Positions 1 through 7,658 of a stretch of DNA of 7,658 bases are shown piece by piece. This DNA is from Verrucomicrobiaceae bacterium. GTDB taxonomy: Bacteria; Verrucomicrobiota; Verrucomicrobiae; Verrucomicrobiales; Akkermansiaceae. Made by a program: the position numbers and the translations under genes. The stretch covers positions 1 to 7,658 of the forward strand of contig CANBTO010000231.1 of assembly GCA_947372405.1 (NCBI GenBank). Direction: 5' to 3'. Numbering within the stretch: the first letter of the stretch is position 1; the number at the start of each line of letters is the position of its first letter. The notes under the pieces were generated by a model. That model ran no database searches. It was given only the letters and a program-made list of their open reading frames with translations, and had not been told where the DNA came from.

Positions 1-528
1 CAGGGTGGTCACCGCGAACAAGGCAACCCAGATCCACAGCAGGGTCGGGCTGCGCATGAAATGCAGGCAGAGAAAACCAAGGATCATCACCCAGTTGAGC
101 AACTTGCTGGAAAGCTCCACGGCGGGGACGAGAGCGCTGCGCAGGCCGAGCCAGACGTAGGCTTGCTGGTGCTGGACGGCGTGGCCGCATTCATGCGCGG
201 CGACGGCGGCGGCGGCCACGGAATTCACCGCATAGACCGACTCACTGAGGTTCACGGTTTTTTTCAAGGGGTCATAATGGTCGGTGAGCTGACCGGAAAC
301 ACTGATGACTTGCACATCGTTGATGCCGTTTTGGCGGAGCATGGCTTCGGCGACTTGGCCACCCGTCATGCGGATCGGGATTTGCGAATACTCGGAAAAT
401 CGGCGCTTGAGCATGTTGCTGATAAGAAAACTAACAAGCAAGGACACGCCGATGATGAGGAGGTAGGTCAGCGAGAAGCCACCGGGAGCGTAGCCGATTT
501 GGGCGAGGGCAGAAATTTCCTGAATCAT
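1..528 (-). CDS. YugP-type neutral zinc metallopeptidase, membrane-bound (C-terminus cut by window edge)
   Basis: The minus strand reads open from an ATG at 528 to the left edge, giving 176 residues of a family usually about 225-235 long, so the C-terminus is missing. The zinc-protease signature HECGH lies at residues 112-116 ([11 protein letters not shown]), preceded by a conserved stretch with L-T-D-H-Y-D-P (81-87) and V-N-L-S (92-95). Hydrophobic segments at about 19-40, 143-156 and 162-176 flank the catalytic part, as in Bacillus YugP (PF04298). Family knowledge: these are predicted integral-membrane zinc peptidases; their substrates are largely unknown. The start is the first ATG before the M-I-Q-E-I N-terminus. 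Upstream there is only a weak AGAG. The gene diverges from hisF across 129 bp. The family call is firm; the physiological role is not inferable here. Confidence 0.93.
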   Translation of the reverse strand, partial: MIQEISALAQIGYAPGGFSLTYLLIIGVSLLVSFLISNMLKRRFSEYSQIPIRMTGGQVAEAMLRQNGINDVQVISVSGQLTDHYDPLKKTVNLSESVYAVNSVAAAAVAAHECGHAVQHQQAYVWLGLRSALVPAVELSSKLLNWVMILGFLCLHFMRSPTLLWIWVALFAVTTL

Positions 529-657
529 GCCGAGACTCTAAGGTTTGCCGCTTTGGCTGCAACTGATTTCCCGGTGGAAAAAACACGGAATTTTCTATCG
601 CATGGGCTGTCTTCCGTTTTGCTTGGCGAGTTGGCTGTCCCGCGCTTTGCTCTCAGC
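529..657. promoter_or_regulatory. Divergent intergenic region between the metallopeptidase gene and hisF
   Basis: This 129-bp gap separates two diverging genes and so must hold the promoters of both, unless hisF is read from further away. It contains an A-rich run (about 579-586) and an AT-richer patch around 590-600, but I could not pair a convincing -35 with a -10 box on either strand. There is no clear operator, attenuator or leader peptide rich in His codons ahead of hisF. This is inference from gene layout, not from motifs. Confidence 0.35.
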
Positions 658-1422
658 GTGCTTGCAAAAAGAATCATTCCCTGTCTGGACGTGACCAACG
701 GCCGCGTGGTCAAAGGCGTCAATTTTGTGGATCTGATCGATGCGGGAGATCCAGTGGAATGCGCGATCGCCTACAATCTCCAACAGGCGGACGAACTCGT
801 CTTCCTCGACATCACCGCCTCCTCGGACAAGCGGAACACGATGGTGGACGTCGTTCGCCGCACGGCGGAAAAATGCTTCATCCCCCTAACAGTCGGCGGA
901 GGCATCCGCACCGTAGAGAACATGCGCGAAATGTTGTTGGCTGGCGCGGACAAATGCGGAATCAACACTTCCGCCGTGAACAACCCCACTCTGGTGGATG
1001 AAGGAGCGAAAATTTTCGGCAGTCAGTGCATCGTTGTCGCCATCGATGCAAAACGCGAGGGGCCGGGGAAATGGGGGGTTTACACCCACGGTGGCCGCAC
1101 GCCGGTCGGGCTGGACGCGGTGGAGTGGGCGAAGGAAGTGTGGCGGCGCGGGGCCGGGGAGATTTTACTAACCAGCATGGATGCCGATGGCACGCAGGCT
1201 GGCTATGACATTGAGCTGACCGCCGCGGTTTCCTCCGCCGTCGGCATTCCGGTGATCGCCAGCGGCGGCGCGGGAAATCTCGATCACATGGTGGATGTGT
1301 TGAACACCGGAAAAGCGGACGCCGTTCTAGCAGCCAGCATTTTCCACTTCGGAATGCACACGGTGGCGGAGGCGAAAAGCCACTTCGCCAGTCGCGGCGT
1401 GCCGGTGCGGCCGATGGTTTGA
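658..1422 (+). CDS. hisF: Imidazole glycerol phosphate synthase subunit HisF (cyclase)
   Basis: HisF takes ammonia made by the HisH glutaminase and converts PRFAR to imidazole-glycerol-phosphate (IGP) plus AICAR, a cytosolic step of histidine synthesis. The 254-residue product is full length and reads as a (beta/alpha)8 barrel from [11 protein letters not shown] at the N-terminus. Both catalytic aspartates are in the canonical places: D11 (P-C-L-D-V) and D130 (V-A-I-D-A-K-R). Phosphate-binding loops are visible at T-V-G-G-G-I-R (78-84) and A-S-G-G-A-G (201-206). The start is the GTG at 658, because homology begins exactly there. The same frame stays open back to an ATG at 61, but that stretch lies antisense to the metallopeptidase gene and has no HisF character. 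No Shine-Dalgarno sequence precedes the GTG. No hisH, hisA or hisI is in view, so the his genes are dispersed. Confidence 0.97.
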   Translation: MLAKRIIPCLDVTNGRVVKGVNFVDLIDAGDPVECAIAYNLQQADELVFLDITASSDKRNTMVDVVRRTAEKCFIPLTVGGGIRTVENMREMLLAGADKCGINTSAVNNPTLVDEGAKIFGSQCIVVAIDAKREGPGKWGVYTHGGRTPVGLDAVEWAKEVWRRGAGEILLTSMDADGTQAGYDIELTAAVSSAVGIPVIASGGAGNLDHMVDVLNTGKADAVLAASIFHFGMHTVAEAKSHFASRGVPVRPMV

Positions 1423-1440
1423 GAGGCTGTGCGAAATTTT

Positions 1441-1902
1441 ATGAAAATCGCCTGCTACCTTTTCATCACCCTGATCTCGGTGGTCAATGTGGTGGCGGGC
1501 ATCCGGCAGGCTTATGAGCTGTTCAGAAAGCGGATTTGCGGATGCAACGGCGTGATCGTTCTGGCGACCATTGGGGAAGCCGACGACGAGCTGGGAGGAG
1601 ACCATCCACTGAGGATGTTTTGGCCCGTGGTTGAATACGAATATAGCGTCTCTGACCAGACCCTGAAGGGCGACCGGATCTCAATCGCCTCTAGCAAAAC
1701 CTCGGTGCGATCCGAGGTGGAGAAACGATTGCGATATTATGCCGTGGGAAAGCAGGTGAAGGTTTTCTACAACGCGGATGATGCGGCGGAGGCCTATTTG
1801 AAGAATCCGAGGATGCATATCTGGACCTCATTATCCTTGTCTGTTGGCATGCTCATCTTCGGCGCCATGATGAACTTTATGATTTGGAAGGTAGTGCCGT
1901 AG
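1441..1902 (+). CDS. DUF3592-like small membrane protein, function unknown
   Basis: The product is 153 residues: one N-terminal membrane helix (about 4-23), a soluble middle, and one C-terminal helix (about 129-150). The middle carries P-V-V-E-Y-E-Y-S-V (62-70) and, later, Y-A-V-G-K-Q-V-K-V-F-Y-N (100-111). This is the order seen in DUF3592 proteins, where a short beta-rich domain sits between two helices. No catalytic residues stand out and the function of the family is not known. The ATG at 1441 begins 18 nt after the hisF stop, so the two are probably co-transcribed. A GTG at 1429 in the same frame would add four residues. The purine run GAGAGG overlapping the hisF stop (1421-1426) is 14 nt from the ATG and only 2 nt from the GTG, so it does not settle the start. 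The gene ends 12 bp from the convergent phosphatase gene. Confidence 0.85.
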   Translation: MKIACYLFITLISVVNVVAGIRQAYELFRKRICGCNGVIVLATIGEADDELGGDHPLRMFWPVVEYEYSVSDQTLKGDRISIASSKTSVRSEVEKRLRYYAVGKQVKVFYNADDAAEAYLKNPRMHIWTSLSLSVGMLIFGAMMNFMIWKVVP

Positions 1903-1914
1903 TGCGGCGATCGA

Positions 1915-2736
1915 CTACTTTGTTAGCGATCCACGCGCGGCAGTGATCGCTACATCCAGGCGTTTGCGGTCGATGAAAAAACTCACTTCCTTGTAACCGG
2001 CTTGTTCTAGCAAATTAAGCGCGGTGATATAGCCATCGCCCACGCGATGCGGCACATGCGCGTCCGCGCCGATGACCACCGGGATGCCGCGCTCGCACAT
2101 CATGGCGAGTTGGGAAGGCGATGGATTCATTTCCGGCAGGACCTTGAGCATCCCGCTGGTGTTGAGTTCCATGGCCACACCGGTGGCGGCGATGCGGTCC
2201 AGCGAGCGCGCGATGACCGGGCGCAATTGTTCAAAATTCCAATCCGCCGGGGATTCGTTTTTGATGAGATCCGGGTGGGCGAGGGTGTCGAATAGCCCGC
2301 TCTCTGCGGATTGCGCGAGGTGCTCGTAGTAGAGGTTCTGATAGCTGAAAATTTCTCCAGTGTAGAACAATCTCCGATAGTCGCCGACCTGATAGTGAAT
2401 CGATCCGAGCACATGGCTCAGCGGCGTGCGGGCGTGGAGCTCTTTTAACCACGGTTCCACGCCGGGATAGAAATCGCTTTCCAGGCCGAGCCTGACATCA
2501 AGGCGGCCAGCGAATTTCTCACGCGTGGCGGCGACCATGGCGATGTATTCGTCGTACTGCTCAAGGGTCATCCGCACGTTGGCGGAGAAGCCGTTAGGAA
2601 GCGGGCAGTGGCAGGTGAAGGTGATACCCTTGAAATTCCGCCCTAGGGCGACTTCGGCATATTCGTCTGTGGTGCCGAACGCGTGTTTGCACAGCGTCGT
2701 ATGGCAGTGGGATTCGTAAAGCAGCGGCGTGGGCAT
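1915..2736 (-). CDS. hisJ: Histidinol-phosphatase, PHP family (HisJ/HisK type)
   Basis: This 273-residue PHP-superfamily phosphoesterase should hydrolyse L-histidinol phosphate to histidinol (EC 3.1.3.15) with a multinuclear metal centre. The expected ligand motifs appear in order: H-C-H (H10, H12), K-H-A (H18), T-C-H-C-P (H43), G-L-E-S-D (E86), G-S-I-H-Y (H114), A-H-P-D (H154), M-E-L-N-T-S-G (E190) and G-A-D-A-H (D225, H227). Length is normal for the family (about 260-280). The PHP fold also serves other phosphatases, but the motif pattern and a hisF gene nearby favour histidinol phosphate. The ATG at 2736 lies 4 nt after the opcA stop at 2741, so it is almost surely co-transcribed with opcA and zwf and perhaps translationally coupled. 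There is no Shine-Dalgarno sequence. It converges on the DUF3592-like gene. Confidence 0.92.
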   Translation of the reverse strand: MPTPLLYESHCHTTLCKHAFGTTDEYAEVALGRNFKGITFTCHCPLPNGFSANVRMTLEQYDEYIAMVAATREKFAGRLDVRLGLESDFYPGVEPWLKELHARTPLSHVLGSIHYQVGDYRRLFYTGEIFSYQNLYYEHLAQSAESGLFDTLAHPDLIKNESPADWNFEQLRPVIARSLDRIAATGVAMELNTSGMLKVLPEMNPSPSQLAMMCERGIPVVIGADAHVPHRVGDGYITALNLLEQAGYKEVSFFIDRKRLDVAITAARGSLTK

Positions 2737-2740
2737 TTTT

Positions 2741-3799
2741 CTAGGACTTCAGCATCGCCCGGAAGCGCGGGAGAATTTTCTGATAGAGCGAGTTTTTTCC
2801 CCCGCGTGCGAGCTGCAGCGCGACGAGTTCGGCGGGCATCGTCGGATCGGCGGGGGACAGCGAGGAGGCTTTGTAGGCGCCGGACTCGATCTGTCGTTGG
2901 ATATGGGATGCGCCTTTTTGATAGGTCACCCGGACGTCGGTGCCCTCGCCACGGAGGATCAGCAAGGAGAGTGGCGCGGATTCGGGATCGGCGGTTAGGG
3001 TGACCGTGATGGCGACACCCGAATTGGAGACGAAGGCGAATTCCGCCGCAGACACGAGGTCCTTCCAGCCCGCCTGGATCGCCAGCCAGGCGAGCGTTTG
3101 CAGTGCGGTGTTCCGATGGTCCGGGTGATAGGTGATTTCCACGCTGTGGATGCTTGGCAGCGCCATTTGCGCCGCCGGGTCATCGAAGAGGCTGGCAATG
3201 CCGATGCGAAATTGCAGCGAGCGTGTCCATGCGTGATCTTGGATGATGAGGTCGCTATTTTCCTGCGAACAATTCTCGATCCGCGTGAACGCCGCCGCCG
3301 GATCCGCCCATGATGAGCTATCGATGACGAGACGGTCCATCACGCTGACGAGGCGCTCTGTTAGGATGTCGGATAGTTCGCCCTGCCACCAGAAAACCAG
3401 TGGCAAATCCGAGTTCAGGTGAGCGAAAACGGTGTTGCGGAAACGGCCGGTGACGCGGCCGGTTAGGTAGAACGAGATTTGCTCGCAGCACACCGATTTC
3501 CGGCCCTCCGCGAGGTGGCAATGGGCGGTGATCCAGGCGCGGAGGCTTGGCTCGGCGGCGCTGTCGATTTCCACCAGAATCGCCCGGCAGGAATGCTCGC
3601 GGGTGAGTTCGCGGATGAGCTCCGAGTTTTCAAGCAATGCGCCGGGTTGCTCCGAGAAGACGACGAGGTTCATCAACGAGGCGTTCGTTCGCGCCTCGTC
3701 CTGTTCCCAGAGTTTCCGCAGTTCCGAGTCGATTTTTGAAACCGGGACTTCAATACCGAGCTCAGGGCAGACTTCAGGGATGGTGGTGGGTGGGATCAT
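2741..3799 (-). CDS. opcA: Glucose-6-phosphate dehydrogenase assembly/activator protein OpcA
   Basis: OpcA is known in cyanobacteria and actinobacteria as a partner needed for oligomerisation or full activity of glucose-6-phosphate dehydrogenase; it is not itself a catalyst. The 352-residue product shows family landmarks: T-N-A-S-L-M-N-L-V-V-F (38-48), D-L-P-L-V-F-W-W-Q-G (131-140), D-R-L-V-I-D-S-S (155-162) and D-H-A-W-T-R (188-193), followed by a C-terminal domain with V-E-I-T-Y near 220. Six cysteines are present (11, 71, 94, 104, 105, 177). The start is the ATG at 3799 (M-I-P-P-T-T). The frame is open up to 4027, but that part overlaps zwf and reads as low-complexity Ser/Arg sequence. The gene begins 28 nt after the zwf stop and ends 4 nt before the phosphatase gene. 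The zwf neighbour strongly supports the name. Confidence 0.92.
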   Translation of the reverse strand: MIPPTTIPEVCPELGIEVPVSKIDSELRKLWEQDEARTNASLMNLVVFSEQPGALLENSELIRELTREHSCRAILVEIDSAAEPSLRAWITAHCHLAEGRKSVCCEQISFYLTGRVTGRFRNTVFAHLNSDLPLVFWWQGELSDILTERLVSVMDRLVIDSSSWADPAAAFTRIENCSQENSDLIIQDHAWTRSLQFRIGIASLFDDPAAQMALPSIHSVEITYHPDHRNTALQTLAWLAIQAGWKDLVSAAEFAFVSNSGVAITVTLTADPESAPLSLLILRGEGTDVRVTYQKGASHIQRQIESGAYKASSLSPADPTMPAELVALQLARGGKNSLYQKILPRFRAMLKS

Positions 3800-3827
3800 G
3801 GCAAGGGAATGTGTTACAGATGCCAAT

Positions 3828-5360
3828 TCACAGCCTCCGCCACTGGTTGCCATCCTGTTGCAGGAGGTGGTCCGCCTCGCGTGGTCCCCATGAACCGGCG
3901 ACGAACTCGGCCATCGGCGGTCGGTTGTCGGACTGGTGCCATGCGTGCTCGATGTGGTCGATGAATTTCCACGCCTCCTCCACCTCGTCGCGGCGGGCGA
4001 AGAGCGTGGCATCGCCGGCGATGGCATCGAGCAGCAGCCGCTCGTAGGCTTCCGGGCTGCCCTTGCCGAAACTCGTGGCGTAGTGGAAATCCATTTTCAC
4101 TGGCTCCAGGCGCAGGCTGGTGCCGGGGATTTTCGAGACCATGCGGAGTGAAAGTCCCTCGTCCGGTTGGATGCGGATGACGAGTACGTTGCCACCGGGG
4201 ACGCCACCTGTTAGCGCGTTGAAAAGCACGCAAGGCGCATCCTTGAAATGCACGGAAATTTCGGTGGACTTCTTCGGCAGGCGCTTGCCCATTCGGATGT
4301 AAAACGGCACGCCGCTCCAACGCCAGGTGTCGATCAATAAGCGAACGGCGACATAGGCTTCCGTGTCCGATTCGGGAGAAACGCGGTCCTCCTCGCGGTA
4401 GCCGGGGACCGGATTTCCGTCGATGTAGCCTGCCGTGTATTGGCCGCGGACGACATTGGCTGCGACTTTTTCAGGGGTGTCCCACTGGCGCAACGAGCGG
4501 ATCACCTTCACCTTTTCATCACGCACGCCATCGGCAGTTAGATCGGTGGGAGGCTCCATCGCAACAAGGCTGAGGAGCTGGAGCAAATGGTTCTGCACCA
4601 TGTCCCGCAGCGCACCGGCCCCGTCGTAATAGCCGCCACGGCCACCTTCCATGCCAAGGTTTTCGGCGCAGGTGATCTGGAGGTGGCTGATGTATTTGCT
4701 GTTCCAGAGCGGTTCGAAAATGGCGTTTGCGAAACGCAACACCATCAGGTTCTGCGCGGTTTCCTTGCCGAGATAATGGTCGATCCGATAGGTGTCCTTT
4801 TCGTGGAACGTCTCGTTGACCACCTGATTCAGGTGCTTCGCGGTGGCAAGGTCCGTGCCGAACGGTTTTTCGACGATGACGCGTGACCAGCAGCCGGGCT
4901 TCGCCTCGTTGAGTCCGGCATTTTTCAGTTGCATCAGAATCACATCGAAGAACTCCGGGGCGGAAGCGATGTAGAACAGGCGGTTGCCTTTCCCGCCACG
5001 CTCGGCGTCGAGGGCGGCGAGCTTTTCCGCAAGGCTTTTGTAGCCCGTAGGATCGTCGAACTCGGAGGTGTGATAGGTGACGGATTGGATGAAATTTCCC
5101 CAGATCTTGTCATCATGTCCCGAGCGGGAAACCGTGCGGTTCAGGAGTTCCAGTCCCTCACGAAACTCCGCGTCCGACTTTTCACGGCGGGCGAAACCGA
5201 TGATTTTCACCCCGGTCGGGAGTTCTCCATCCACGGCCAAGTTATATAATGCCGGAACCAGCTTGCGGTGCGTTAGATCCCCGGTGGCACCGAAGATCAC
5301 GATGGAACAAGGTTCGGCAGGCGAGCGGGAAACAAGATCTTCGCGGAAGGGATTGCTCAT
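3828..5360 (-). CDS. zwf: Glucose-6-phosphate 1-dehydrogenase (Zwf)
   Basis: Zwf oxidises glucose-6-phosphate to 6-phosphogluconolactone with NADP+ (or NAD+), the first step of the oxidative pentose phosphate pathway in the cytosol. The 510-residue product is full length. It shows the Rossmann motif G-A-T-G-D-L-T-H-R-K (24-33), E-K-P-F-G (164-168), the substrate signature R-I-D-H-Y-L-G-K-E (192-200), and R-D-M-V-Q-N-H (252-258), whose His258 matches the catalytic base. The C-terminal domain has Y-I-R-M-G-K-R (354-360). I chose the ATG at 5360 (M-S-N-P-F-R-E). The frame is open to an ATG at 5471, but the extra 37 residues look like translated intergenic DNA. It leads a tight operon with opcA and the PHP phosphatase and diverges from murJ. 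No Shine-Dalgarno sequence is seen. Confidence 0.97.
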   Translation of the reverse strand: MSNPFREDLVSRSPAEPCSIVIFGATGDLTHRKLVPALYNLAVDGELPTGVKIIGFARREKSDAEFREGLELLNRTVSRSGHDDKIWGNFIQSVTYHTSEFDDPTGYKSLAEKLAALDAERGGKGNRLFYIASAPEFFDVILMQLKNAGLNEAKPGCWSRVIVEKPFGTDLATAKHLNQVVNETFHEKDTYRIDHYLGKETAQNLMVLRFANAIFEPLWNSKYISHLQITCAENLGMEGGRGGYYDGAGALRDMVQNHLLQLLSLVAMEPPTDLTADGVRDEKVKVIRSLRQWDTPEKVAANVVRGQYTAGYIDGNPVPGYREEDRVSPESDTEAYVAVRLLIDTWRWSGVPFYIRMGKRLPKKSTEISVHFKDAPCVLFNALTGGVPGGNVLVIRIQPDEGLSLRMVSKIPGTSLRLEPVKMDFHYATSFGKGSPEAYERLLLDAIAGDATLFARRDEVEEAWKFIDHIEHAWHQSDNRPPMAEFVAGSWGPREADHLLQQDGNQWRRL

Positions 5361-5501
5361 GGCGGTGGCGGAGTTTCCGTCAACTCCCCCCCGAGGCAAA
5401 GCCAAATCAAGCGGAGATTTTATGAAGTCACGATAGCCAGCGGCCCCGGTTCCGGCTAGGAACGCGGGCATGTCACTGCGTTTCGAACCCCTGATTCCCT
5501 G
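5361..5501. promoter_or_regulatory. Divergent intergenic region between zwf and murJ
   Basis: This 141-bp gap must hold the promoter of the zwf operon and that of murJ, which diverge from it. On the zwf strand a -10-like TAAAAT is present (complement of 5417-5422), about 57 nt ahead of the zwf ATG, but nothing resembling a -35 lies 16-18 nt upstream of it. For murJ I see no paired boxes. A C run at 5385-5392 (G run on the zwf strand) lies in the presumed zwf leader. No operator-like inverted repeat stands out. The call rests on gene arrangement. Confidence 0.35.
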
Positions 5502-7097
<1,596 letters not shown>

Positions 7098-7160
7098 TCC
7101 CGACTAACAGGCACGGTGCGGCTCCGGGCCGATCTATCCGGCGAAAAACCGACGGCCACG

Positions 7161-7658
7161 GTGCGTATCCAGAACATCGTGTGTCGTTTGCCATGGCCAT
7201 TGCTGATCGGCCTGACGGGTATTTTGCCCGCTCAGGACGGTCCTGTGACGGGCGAGGCGATCTATGCGAAGCATTGCGCCAGATGCCACGGCAAGCATGG
7301 CGAGGGCGTCGAGGATGAGGTGGACGAGCCGTTGCAGGGCGACCGACCGCTGGTTTCGCTGGCCCGTTACATCGACCGCAAAATGCCGGAGGACAAGCCG
7401 GAGGAGTTGAATGCGGAGGAGTCACAGCGGGTGGCGGAATACATCATGGGGGCGTTTTATTCGGCGGAAGCGCGGGCGAAAAGCGGGCCACCGCCCAAGG
7501 TTGACTTCGCCCGGCTGACGAACCGCCAGTTTCGTGAATCGGTCGCGGATTTGATCGGGAGTTTCGGGAAATCCACGCCACCCGGCGAGGGGCGAGGGCT
7601 GAGAGCGCAGTATTTCCAATCGGACGGGATGAATAAAAAAGCGCGCAAGGTGCTTGAG
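7161..7658 (+). CDS. Secreted cytochrome c / DUF1587 / PA14-domain protein, planctomycete-verrucomicrobial type (N-terminal part only)
   Basis: An open frame runs from just after the murJ stop to the right edge. From the GTG at 7161 it gives 166 residues: a signal peptide (R at 2, hydrophobic W-P-L-L-I-G-L-T-G-I-L, likely cut near P-A-Q-D), a c-type haem site C-A-R-C-H (residues 39-43, bases 7275-7289) with a candidate axial Met at 75 (R-K-M-P-E-D), then a DUF1587-like stretch L-T-N-R-Q-F-R-E-S-V-A-D-L-I-G (about 122-136), then G-L-R-A-Q-Y-F (about 149-155), which resembles the start of a PA14 domain. Related proteins usually continue with DUF1592, DUF1588 and DUF1585 domains and exceed 700 residues; their function is unproven. 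There is no in-frame ATG. GTG at 7116 or 7179 and TTG at 7188 are alternative starts. GTG 7161 gives the most normal signal peptide. Confidence 0.85.
   Translation, partial: MRIQNIVCRLPWPLLIGLTGILPAQDGPVTGEAIYAKHCARCHGKHGEGVEDEVDEPLQGDRPLVSLARYIDRKMPEDKPEELNAEESQRVAEYIMGAFYSAEARAKSGPPPKVDFARLTNRQFRESVADLIGSFGKSTPPGEGRGLRAQYFQSDGMNKKARKVLE

Noticed and set aside
195..220. GGC-rich low-complexity tract that could pass for a repeat
   Set aside because: It encodes the Ala-rich helix just before the HECGH motif of the metallopeptidase and is explained by codon use.
61..657. In-frame upstream extension of hisF adding 199 residues
   Set aside because: It lies antisense to the metallopeptidase gene, whose zinc motif and membrane helices are clear. 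HisF homology starts exactly at the GTG at 658 and a normal HisF is about 255 residues.
1903..1931. Possible bidirectional terminator at the convergent gene ends
   Set aside because: Only a 5-bp inverted repeat (GATCG/CGATC) with a long loop is present and there is no T run on either side.
3800..4027. N-terminal extension of OpcA overlapping zwf
   Set aside because: It reads as Ser/Arg/Thr-rich shadow of zwf in another frame; OpcA-like sequence begins at the ATG at 3799.
3814..4320. Minus-strand ORF of 168 residues within zwf
   Set aside because: It is a shadow frame of zwf, rich in Arg and Pro, as expected from high GC content.
5361..5471. 37-residue N-terminal extension of Zwf
   Set aside because: It has no Zwf character, and the 510-residue form from 5360 already has normal family length with the Rossmann motif at the usual distance.

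Overview
The window reads as chromosomal DNA of a GC-rich, Gram-negative bacterium, most likely from the Verrucomicrobiota (the Luteolibacter/Haloferula/Akkermansia side of the PVC group). This assignment is inference. It rests on three things: the right-edge gene combines a c-type cytochrome, a DUF1587-like segment and a PA14-like segment, a layout known mainly from Planctomycetes and Verrucomicrobia; zwf is paired with opcA in a window that has no actinobacterial or cyanobacterial features; and most starts lack a recognisable Shine-Dalgarno sequence. No RNA gene, insertion sequence, prophage gene or CRISPR array is visible.

Layout. At the left edge, on the minus strand, is the N-terminal part of a YugP-type membrane zinc metallopeptidase (1-528). 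Diverging from it on the plus strand are hisF (658-1422, GTG start) and a small two-helix DUF3592-like membrane protein (1441-1902). Converging on that pair is a minus-strand run of three closely spaced genes, transcribed zwf (5360-3828), opcA (3799-2741), then a PHP-family histidinol-phosphatase (2736-1915). Diverging from zwf is murJ, the lipid II flippase (5502-7097). It is followed on the same strand by the start of a large secreted cytochrome c/PA14 protein that runs off the right edge.

How the genes fit together. Zwf and its assembly/activation partner OpcA catalyse and control entry into the oxidative pentose phosphate pathway, which gives NADPH and ribose-5-phosphate. Ribose-5-phosphate feeds PRPP and thus histidine synthesis, in which HisF (imidazole-glycerol-phosphate synthase, cyclase subunit) and the PHP phosphatase (histidinol-phosphate to histidinol) are two steps. 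Part of the his pathway is therefore scattered over two convergent units, one of them joined to the pentose phosphate genes. MurJ and the metallopeptidase belong to envelope biology, and the right-edge protein is probably periplasmic or surface-exposed.

Most of the window is ordinary housekeeping sequence, and I see no clear novel defence, mobile or regulatory system. The one pattern the genes do not explain is a strong skew in short-word use. Of the 18 CTAA tetramers found by eye on both strands, 15 are CTAAC (GTTAG on the other strand), in several reading frames, in both orientations and once between genes.
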